Assembly (NCBI GenBank): GCA_017471765.1
Contig: JAFURT010000005.1
Location: 1-64,000, forward strand
Direction: 5' to 3'
DNA length: 64,000 bases
From: Clostridia bacterium
Lineage (GTDB): Bacteria; Bacillota; Clostridia; Oscillospirales; Acutalibacteraceae
Under the pieces are notes generated by a model. The model was not told the origin of the DNA. It did no database searches and was given only the letters and a program-made list of their open reading frames with translations. Shown here piece after piece: positions 58,851 to 64,000 of the stretch (within the stretch, counting starts at the first letter, position 1; each line of letters begins with the position of its first letter). A program made the translations under genes and the position numbers.

Positions 58851-59228
58851 CTACATCGCCAGATACAGCAGAGCCAGCAACAGTTCGGTGGAACAGCCGC
58901 TACGGAACAACAGCAGTGCCAGCCCCAACAGGAGCCATTGCTCTGCCTCCAAGGTGGGGAGCGCCAGATAGGTTTTGCCTTCATGCTCGCTGGGGGCAGG
59001 AGGGGGTGGCTCCACAGGCGCCGGTGAGGGCCTATCGGCCTCCGGGCGCACATACAGGCCGGGGGAACGCAGTTCTGGTGCCGGCCCCGGCCAGCCGGGG
59101 GTGCGGGCGGCCGCCAGGCTTTCGGGGGTACGCCCCCGATGCTCCTCCATCACCTGCCGGGAATGCTCTTGCATCCGTTGCACCCGGCGGGCCGCCTCCC
59201 GTTGCATCCGCATAATGTCATCCGCCAT
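58851..59228 (-). CDS. Hypothetical protein with coiled coil, Pro-rich linker and hydrophobic end
   Basis: This 125-aa protein begins with a charged helix rich in Arg/Met/Gln (MADDIMRMQREAARRVQRMQ), continues through a Pro/Ala/Glu-rich linker (about residues 35-85) and ends in a hydrophobic segment (QWLLLGLALLLF and ELLLALLYLAM) that could anchor it in the membrane. GGGGGGAG is before the ATG. It overlaps the gene upstream by 11 bp, so they are coupled. No family recognised. Confidence 0.7.
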   Translation of the reverse strand: MADDIMRMQREAARRVQRMQEHSRQVMEEHRGRTPESLAAARTPGWPGPAPELRSPGLYVRPEADRPSPAPVEPPPPAPSEHEGKTYLALPTLEAEQWLLLGLALLLFRSGCSTELLLALLYLAM

Positions 59229-59616
59229 GCTTACTCCCCCCTAACACGCCCTGCTCCTGCAGTATCGGCAACAGGCGAAGCATCTGGAGCAGGCGCATGG
59301 TTTCGTCCAGCCGTTTTTCTCGCTCCCCATGGAGATAGGGGCGCAGTGCCCGAAGCAGACGGGTATCTTCGTTTTCCTGCCCCATGCCGGACAGCAGGGG
59401 CAGGAGTTTCGTCAGTGTGCCAATATCCGGCAGGCTACTCCCCAGCCCCTGCCCGGCGGTTTCTGCGGTAGAAGGAGGTGGTGCAGAAGGGGACGGCGCA
59501 GGGGCGCTCAAAAGGGGGGCCTCGCCACCGGTGAGGGCGGCCATCACGCTTTGTAGCTTGGCCATCCCCTCCGGGGAGGTGAGTAACCCGGTGAGTTTTT
59601 CGTTCAGGTCGTCCAT
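59218..59616 (-). CDS. Hypothetical helical protein with Pro/Ser/Ala-rich centre
   Basis: This 132-aa protein has an N-terminal helix pair (LNEKLTGLLTSPEGMAKLQS), a low-complexity Ala/Pro/Ser stretch (about residues 36-55) and a leucine-rich helical end with many Arg (TRLLRALRPYLHGEREKRLD). It has no membrane helix. Its stop lies inside the start region of the next gene. It shares a helix-turn style with the 83-aa gene upstream but no clear sequence repeat. Unknown function. Confidence 0.7.
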   Translation of the reverse strand: MDDLNEKLTGLLTSPEGMAKLQSVMAALTGGEAPLLSAPAPSPSAPPPSTAETAGQGLGSSLPDIGTLTKLLPLLSGMGQENEDTRLLRALRPYLHGEREKRLDETMRLLQMLRLLPILQEQGVLGGSKHGG

Positions 59617-59630
59617 GGTATCCTCCTTTT

Positions 59631-59882
59631 TCAGCCGTTCCCCAGTAGTTGGATCAGTAGCCGCTGAACGGCCGGGTCTTGTAACAGGGCGGCGGCCTTT
59701 TCCCGGTCACCCAGCACCGCCTCAGCCCGCCCGGCCTCCTCCGGGGTGAGGGCGGCGGACAGCCCGGCCAGCCCATTCTGCCGGAAGGCGGCCTTCAGCT
59801 TTTCCGGGGTGGTGCCCAGCCGTCCGCTGGCGTAAACGAGCAAGCGTTCCATCTGCTCCGGGGTCATGGATAGTTCTGCCAT
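59631..59882 (-). CDS. Hypothetical small helical protein, first gene of the operon
   Basis: This 83-aa protein is predicted to be all helical: MTPEQMERLLVYASGRLG, TPEKLKAAFRQNGLAGL, LTPEEAGRAEAVLGD and DPAVQRLLIQLLGNG. AAGGTGG precedes the ATG. A 7-bp hairpin (59904-59910 with 59916-59922) lies in its leader, shared with the divergent phosphodiesterase promoter. It ends 14 bp before the next gene. No family recognised. Confidence 0.7.
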   Translation of the reverse strand: MAELSMTPEQMERLLVYASGRLGTTPEKLKAAFRQNGLAGLSAALTPEEAGRAEAVLGDREKAAALLQDPAVQRLLIQLLGNG

Positions 59883-59912
59883 TGTTCATACCACCTTTTT
59901 TCGGGCAGGGTC

Positions 59913-59942
59913 TTGCCCTGCCACGGTATTCTATGCTACAAT
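59913..59942 (+). promoter_or_regulatory. Promoter of the phosphodiesterase gene at 59981
   Basis: TTGCCC (59913-59918) and TACAAT (59937-59942) have an 18-bp spacer. The -35 box overlaps the hairpin at 59904-59922. Confidence 0.5.
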
Positions 59943-59980
59943 ATGTACCGGAAAGAGTGTTTATGCCGGAGGGGATGCAG

Positions 59981-60442
59981 ATGCGTATATTGGTGGTATC
60001 GGATGTACACGGACGGATGAAAGGCCTGTGCCAGGCCATTGAGGCACAGCCCACCGCCCGGACGGTGCTGTTTTTGGGGGACGGATTGCGGCAGGCAGAG
60101 GATGCCGCCCTGCAATATCCCGACCGCACCTTTTATATGGTGCCGGGGAACTGTGATTTCGCCTCCGGGCTGTTGCCTGTCCGGCAGGAGACCTTTGGCG
60201 GCAAGCGGTTTTATTTTACCCATGGGCATATCCACGATGTAAAATACAGCTTGTATAGGCTGGAGCTGGCTGCCCGGGAGGCAGAAGCCCATATCGTCCT
60301 GTACGGCCACACCCACATCCCCCATGAGGAATATGTGGACGGCCTGTACCTGTTTAACCCCGGCAGCCTTGGCTATGGGGGCACCTATGGGTATGTGGAC
60401 ATCGCCGGTGGCGGCATCCGCACCGGGGTGGTGTCCCTGTAA
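59981..60442 (+). CDS. YfcE/MJ0936-type metallophosphoesterase
   Basis: This 153-aa enzyme has the calcineurin-like motifs: VVSDVHGRMKGL (D-x-H), FLGDGLRQAED (GD), VPGNCDF (GNCD), FTHGHIH and YGHTHIPHEEY (GHTH). It needs two metals and cleaves phosphodiesters. ATG 59981 has GGAGGGG 6 nt upstream; the longer frame is leader. It is convergent with a second, clearly different YfcE-like gene. Confidence 0.9.
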   Translation: MRILVVSDVHGRMKGLCQAIEAQPTARTVLFLGDGLRQAEDAALQYPDRTFYMVPGNCDFASGLLPVRQETFGGKRFYFTHGHIHDVKYSLYRLELAAREAEAHIVLYGHTHIPHEEYVDGLYLFNPGSLGYGGTYGYVDIAGGGIRTGVVSL

Positions 60443-60473
60443 TCAGTGTATGCGGACAAGGCAAAACAGTGAC

Positions 60474-60517
60474 AAAAAAACCGTCTGCGGAAACCCTTGG
60501 CTTCCGCAGACGGTTTT
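60474..60517. terminator. Bidirectional terminator between the two phosphodiesterases
   Basis: A 16-bp stem with a 9-nt loop, with A7 on the left and TTTT on the right. Confidence 0.85.
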
Positions 60518-60524
60518 ATACATT

Positions 60525-61076
60525 TTACTCGCACAGCCCCAGCGTGCGCCAGGTCTCGCCACGCAGGTCTTTCCAGGTGAACACCCCATCCTTCAGTAGC
60601 AGATAGCCGTGGGGGGAGTCCTCCTTGGGGATGGATACCGAGCCGGGGTTGAGTACCCAGTAGCCCCGAGGGTGATGCTGGCACAGTGGCACATGGGTAT
60701 GGCCGCACAGCAGAACATCCCCGTCCGCGATGGGGGGCGGGTTATCCCCGTTATACACATGGCCGTGGGTCAGCAGGAGCTTCTGCTCCCCGGCCCATAC
60801 CAGCTCGCTGTCCGCCATCAGCGGAAAATTCAGCACCATCTGGTCCACCTCGGCGTCGCAGTTGCCCCGGACACAGGTGATTTTATCCGCCAGAGGATTA
60901 AGCATGGCGATGACCTCCTTAGGGGCGTAGCCCCGGGGCAGGTCGTTGCGGGGGCCGTGGTACAGAATATCCCCCAGCAGGAGCAGGCGGTCAGCCTCCT
61001 CCCGGTGGAAAGCCTCTACCAGCTTTTCGGTATAGTAGGCCGACCCATGCAGGTCGGAGGCAATCAGATAAGTCAT
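60525..61076 (-). CDS. yfcE: Phosphodiesterase YfcE
   Basis: This 183-aa enzyme has LIASDLHGSAYYT (D-x-H), LLLGDILYHGPRNDLPRGY (GD with the YfcE-specific YHGPRN), VRGNCDAEVDQM (GNCD), LTHGHVY and CGHTHVPLCQ (GHTH). Length and these blocks fit E. coli YfcE (184 aa), a Mn2+-dependent phosphodiesterase of unknown cellular substrate. GAAAGGAG precedes the ATG. Confidence 0.94.
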   Translation of the reverse strand: MTYLIASDLHGSAYYTEKLVEAFHREEADRLLLLGDILYHGPRNDLPRGYAPKEVIAMLNPLADKITCVRGNCDAEVDQMVLNFPLMADSELVWAGEQKLLLTHGHVYNGDNPPPIADGDVLLCGHTHVPLCQHHPRGYWVLNPGSVSIPKEDSPHGYLLLKDGVFTWKDLRGETWRTLGLCE

Positions 61077-61203
61077 GGTGGGAACTCCTTTCGGGCGTGT
61101 TGTATGGTATCAGTATACCGCTTCTTTCATCGAAAGGCAAGAGCCAGTTAGGGATACCAGTGGGGAAAGTGGACTTTTTTGGGTAAAAATATGTGCTTAA
61201 GCC

Positions 61204-61232
61204 TTGACAAACGGCCGAAAAAAGGGTATCAA
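61204..61232 (+). promoter_or_regulatory. Promoter of the GH109-like/amidohydrolase pair
   Basis: TTGACA (61204-61209) and TATCAA (61227-61232) are 17 bp apart, about 40 bp before the start codon. Confidence 0.65.
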
Positions 61233-61273
61233 TGAAGTATAGGAAGCGATTGTATTTTGTGGAGGGATAGTAC

Positions 61274-62575
61274 ATGAGTGAACAGAGAATCGTGAAAACT
61301 GCCTTTATCGGTTTGGGTGCCCGGGGTGTCCCCACCCTGAAATTGCTGTGCTCTCTGGAGGGGGTACTGGTCACCGCCGTGTGCGATAGGTACGAGGACC
61401 GTGTACAGAACGGCATCGACGCCGTTAAGGAGGTTGCCGGCAATACGCCTTTCGGCACCCAGGACTATAAGGAAGTTCTGGCACGTGACGACGTGGAGGC
61501 GGTGGTTATCTGCACCGACTGGAACACCCATATTCCGATTGCGATTGCCGCTATGGAGGCAGGCAAGCAGACGGCCATGGAGGTGTGCGGTGCCTATTCC
61601 ATCGACGAGTGCTACGACCTGGTGAAGGCCTATGAGCGCACCGGCATCCACTGTATGTTCCTGGAGAACGGCTGCTATCACGAGCACCGTCTGGCCCTGT
61701 ACCACATGGTTAAGCAGGGGGTGTTCGGTGAGCTGATCCATATGGAGGGTGCCTATGCCCACGACCTGCGTGGTGAGATTGTCCATGGCCTGGAAAACCG
61801 GCACTACCGTTTCCGCAATTTCCAGCATCGCAACGGCGACCTGTATCCCACCCACGATGTGGGCCCCATCGCCAAGATGCTGAATATTAACCGTGGCAAC
61901 CGGATGGTGGCGCTGACCAGCTTCTCCTCCAAGGCCCGGGGTTTGCACGAGTATGCGGTGGCCAACTATGGCCCTGACCACGAGTATGCCAAGATTGACT
62001 GGAATCAGGGCGACGTGGTGACCACCATGATCAAGTGTGCGGGCGGCGAGACCATCTGCCTGCTGCACGACGATTCTCTGCCCCGGGTGTATTCCCGTGA
62101 GTTCAAGGTGCAGGGCACCAAGGGCCTGTACGTGGATTACGGCAAGTGGGAGGATCAGCGTCTGTTCCTGGAGGAAGACCCCGCTAAGCCGGTGGAAGAG
62201 GTGTGGCGTGATTTCTCTGCGGAGTTCCGTGATAAGTACCAGCATCCCCTGTGGCGTAAGGTGAAGCGGGAGAATATGCTGGGCGGCGCCCACGGCCCGA
62301 TTGACGAGCTGGTGCTGCGTGCCTTTATCGAGTCGGTACAGCGTGGTATTGCGCCCCCCATCGACACCTACGACGGCGCTACCTGGATGGCGCTGACCGC
62401 CCTCTCCGAGCAGTCGGTGGCTATGGGCGGTGCGGTGGTGCCGATTCCCGACTTCACTCGTGGCCAGTGGATTGACCGTGAACCGGCTCCCCGCAGCATC
62501 TACGCTCTGGATGACATCTGCTACGAGCTGTTTGACGAGCAGGATGTCGTGCCCTGCAAGCCTTACGAAGACTAA
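61274..62575 (+). CDS. Gfo/Idh/MocA oxidoreductase, GH109-like
   Basis: This 433-aa protein has an NAD(P) Rossmann domain (KTAFIGLGARGVPTLKLLC, residues 8-26; then VVICTDWNTHIPIAIAAMEAGK) and the Gfo/Idh/MocA C-domain. The stretch LYPTHDVGPIAKMLNINRG and HDDSLPRVYSREFKVQGTKG is close to GH109 enzymes, which use tightly bound NAD to cleave alpha-N-acetylgalactosaminides. The usual twin-arginine signal is absent, so this form would be cytosolic. GGAGG precedes the ATG. It is followed 11 bp on by an amidohydrolase. Confidence 0.85.
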   Translation: MSEQRIVKTAFIGLGARGVPTLKLLCSLEGVLVTAVCDRYEDRVQNGIDAVKEVAGNTPFGTQDYKEVLARDDVEAVVICTDWNTHIPIAIAAMEAGKQTAMEVCGAYSIDECYDLVKAYERTGIHCMFLENGCYHEHRLALYHMVKQGVFGELIHMEGAYAHDLRGEIVHGLENRHYRFRNFQHRNGDLYPTHDVGPIAKMLNINRGNRMVALTSFSSKARGLHEYAVANYGPDHEYAKIDWNQGDVVTTMIKCAGGETICLLHDDSLPRVYSREFKVQGTKGLYVDYGKWEDQRLFLEEDPAKPVEEVWRDFSAEFRDKYQHPLWRKVKRENMLGGAHGPIDELVLRAFIESVQRGIAPPIDTYDGATWMALTALSEQSVAMGGAVVPIPDFTRGQWIDREPAPRSIYALDDICYELFDEQDVVPCKPYED

Positions 62576-62586
62576 GAGGTGACAGT

Positions 62587-63471
62587 ATGCAACGCTTTGA
62601 CGGACACACCCACCTGCGTGTGTTGGGGGCCGACCCCGGCCGCCTGCTTTCCCAGCTGGAACAGGCCGGCATGACCGGTGCTTCGGTGATTTCTGTGCCG
62701 CCCCCCGGCTACACCATCATGAACACCACCGCCTCCTATGAGGAGCGTGTGAGCGACGTACTGGCCTTTACTGCCGCCGCCCCCGACCGGCTGTTCCCCT
62801 TGCTGTGGGTGCACCCGGACGAGCCGGATATCAGGCAAAAGGTGGCGGATGCCGCCGCACGGGGGGTGCGGGGCTTCAAGATGATTTGCAATAATTACTA
62901 TATTTACGAGGACAAGGCGATGGGGGTGCTGGAGGCGATTGCCGCCACCGGCAAGCCGGTGCTGTTCCATTCCGGTATCCTGTGGGATGGGGCGGTATCC
63001 TCCAACTACAATAAGCCGGTGAACTGGGAGTGCTGTCTGGAGATTCCCCACCTGAAATTCGCCCTGGCCCACGTTTCCTGGCCTTGGTGTGACGAAAACC
63101 TGGCGCTGTACGGCAAGTTCCTCAATGCCTACACCAAGCGCCCCGACCTGTCGGTGGAGATGTTTGTGGACATCACCCCCGGCACGCCCCCCATCTACCG
63201 TCGGGAGGTGCTGACGAAACTGCATACCATCGGGTATGACATTCAGCATAACCTGTTGTTCGGCACGGATGGCCGGGCGGATGACTACAACGGCGACTGG
63301 TGCCGCCAGTGGCAGCAGACCGATGACGCCATCTACGCCGAACTGGGGCTTTCCCCCGAGACGGTGGCCGCCACCTACGGCGGCAACCTGTTGCGGTTCC
63401 TTGGTCTGTCGGATGAGGTGGTGTCCCACACGGCACAGACCGCCGACGGTCGCAAAGAAGCAATAAAATAA
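62587..63471 (+). CDS. Amidohydrolase family protein
   Basis: This 294-aa TIM-barrel metalloenzyme shows FDGHTHLRVLG (H-x-H), GVRGFKMICNNYY, VLFHSGILWDG (metal His), LAHVSWPWCDENL (second His) and LLFGTDGRADDYNGDW (catalytic Asp), then NLLRFLGL. It belongs to the amidohydrolase-2 group (decarboxylases and lactonases). The context, an NAD-using glycosidase or sugar dehydrogenase upstream, suggests it acts on a sugar-derived lactone or uronate. AGAGGTGA precedes the ATG. Confidence 0.85.
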   Translation: MQRFDGHTHLRVLGADPGRLLSQLEQAGMTGASVISVPPPGYTIMNTTASYEERVSDVLAFTAAAPDRLFPLLWVHPDEPDIRQKVADAAARGVRGFKMICNNYYIYEDKAMGVLEAIAATGKPVLFHSGILWDGAVSSNYNKPVNWECCLEIPHLKFALAHVSWPWCDENLALYGKFLNAYTKRPDLSVEMFVDITPGTPPIYRREVLTKLHTIGYDIQHNLLFGTDGRADDYNGDWCRQWQQTDDAIYAELGLSPETVAATYGGNLLRFLGLSDEVVSHTAQTADGRKEAIK

Positions 63472-63479
63472 TATAGCAA

Positions 63480-63513
63480 GAGCCGGACATCCACGGATGT
63501 CCGGCTCATTTTT
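63480..63513 (+). terminator. Terminator of the GH109-like/amidohydrolase operon
   Basis: A 13-bp stem (63480-63492 with 63495-63507) is followed by ATTTTTGG. It also faces the convergent aldo/keto reductase gene. Confidence 0.8.
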
Positions 63514-63515
63514 GG

Positions 63516-64000
63516 TTATTCCACAAGGCGGTCGATAGCCTGCAACTCCTCGTCGGTAAAGACGGTGTTGTTCAGGGCGGCGATGTTGTCCAGTATCTGC
63601 TCCGGCTTGGAGGCACCCACCAGCACACTGGTGACCGCCCCGTCCCGGAGCACCCAGGCCAGCGCCATCTGGGCCAGGGTCTGCCCACGTCGGGCGGCCA
63701 GTTTGTTGAGTTGACGAATCTGCTCCTGCCGGGCAACCACGGTGGTCTCCTGCAGGAAGCGGCCGTCGGTGCGGATGCGGCTGTCTGCCGGGATGCCCTC
63801 CAGGTAGCGGTCGGTGAGGATGCCTTGCGCCAGGGGGCTGAAGGCGATGATGCCCTTGCCCAGCCGGGCGGCAGTGTCCTTCAGGCCGTTTTGCTCGATG
63901 GTGCGGTCCAGGATGGAATAGCGGTTTTGATTGAGGACAAAGGGGCAGTGCAGGTCTTGCAGAATCGCCGTGGCCTTTTCCAGCGTGGGGCCGTCATAGT
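63516..64000 (-). CDS. Aldo/keto reductase, partial (N-terminus beyond the window)
   Basis: Only the C-terminal 160 residues are inside the window; the frame is open to the window edge with no start. Visible blocks are FVLNQNRYSILDRTIE, KGIIAFSPLAQGILTDRYL, and the cofactor-binding end AWVLRDGAVTSVLVGASKPE followed by NIAALNN. These are typical of YghZ/KCNAB-type aldo/keto reductases that use NADPH to reduce aldehydes. A methionine near residue 87 of this fragment (about 63738) is not a start. Confidence 0.9.
   Translation of the reverse strand, partial: YDGPTLEKATAILQDLHCPFVLNQNRYSILDRTIEQNGLKDTAARLGKGIIAFSPLAQGILTDRYLEGIPADSRIRTDGRFLQETTVVARQEQIRQLNKLAARRGQTLAQMALAWVLRDGAVTSVLVGASKPEQILDNIAALNNTVFTDEELQAIDRLVE

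Overview
The window looks like a chromosomal segment of a spore-forming, gut-type Clostridia bacterium, most likely Oscillospiraceae or Ruminococcaceae. Evidence: the DNA is fairly GC-rich but promoters and Shine-Dalgarno sites are classic low-GC Gram-positive (TTGACA-17-TATAAT, AGGAGG). It also carries a type III glutamine synthetase, RNase Y, a T-box asnS-asnA operon, a TPP riboswitch with an ECF thiamine transporter, a DnaD/DnaC-type loader pair, GTP-dependent PEP carboxykinase and the sporulation deacetylase PdaA. No phage, plasmid, intact insertion sequence or CRISPR array is visible.

Layout. 0-3 kb: hairpin array, tRNA-Arg(CCG), glnN. 2.6-10.5 kb: acetyltransferase, two AraC regulators, a NodB-like protein, birA, nagB, fucI and a DUF1643 protein. 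10.5-16.3 kb: a SWIM/SNF2 helicase and two acyltransferases, one frameshifted. 16.3-24.3 kb: T-box-asnS-asnA, a DUF1540 peptide, pdaA, a PHP phosphatase, pckG and a 2-hydroxyacid dehydrogenase. 24.3-25.9 kb: a small AT-richer island of three DNA-binding proteins and a lipoprotein, rich in operator-like palindromes. 26-30.6 kb: rny with a long structured leader, then an NMT1/SsuA-type ABC transporter. 30.7-38.5 kb: a seven-gene surface-polysaccharide operon (GT2, GT4, DUF4422, EpsG polymerase, Wzx flippase, LicD, Wzz-like). 38.7-43.9 kb: a sugar-phosphate cluster with two near-duplicate cytosolic beta-propeller glycosidases around a PfkB kinase, preceded by a pentulose/hexulose epimerase and a SIS isomerase. 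43.9-48.8 kb: thiT with its riboswitch and a dnaD-dnaC-pseudokinase operon. 48.9-57.9 kb: housekeeping genes (Nudix, M14 peptidase with an inserted pseudogene fragment, Lgt-like, ECF S-component, coaX, fba, a phosphatase). 58.0-59.9 kb: a four-gene operon of unrecognised small helical and membrane proteins. 60-64 kb: two convergent YfcE-type phosphodiesterases, a GH109-like oxidoreductase with an amidohydrolase, and a truncated aldo/keto reductase.

How it fits together. Host- or diet-glycan use is a theme: fucI, nagB, the GH109-like enzyme and the 38.7-43.9 kb cluster would all feed central metabolism (fba, pckG). The most interesting candidates for undescribed biology are the 38.7-43.9 kb sugar cluster, the pseudokinase encoded with the DnaD/DnaC pair, the four-gene helical-protein operon, the Wzz-like protein with a kinase-like but P-loop-less tail, and the long rny leader. 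All functional statements are from sequence reading alone; no database search was possible.
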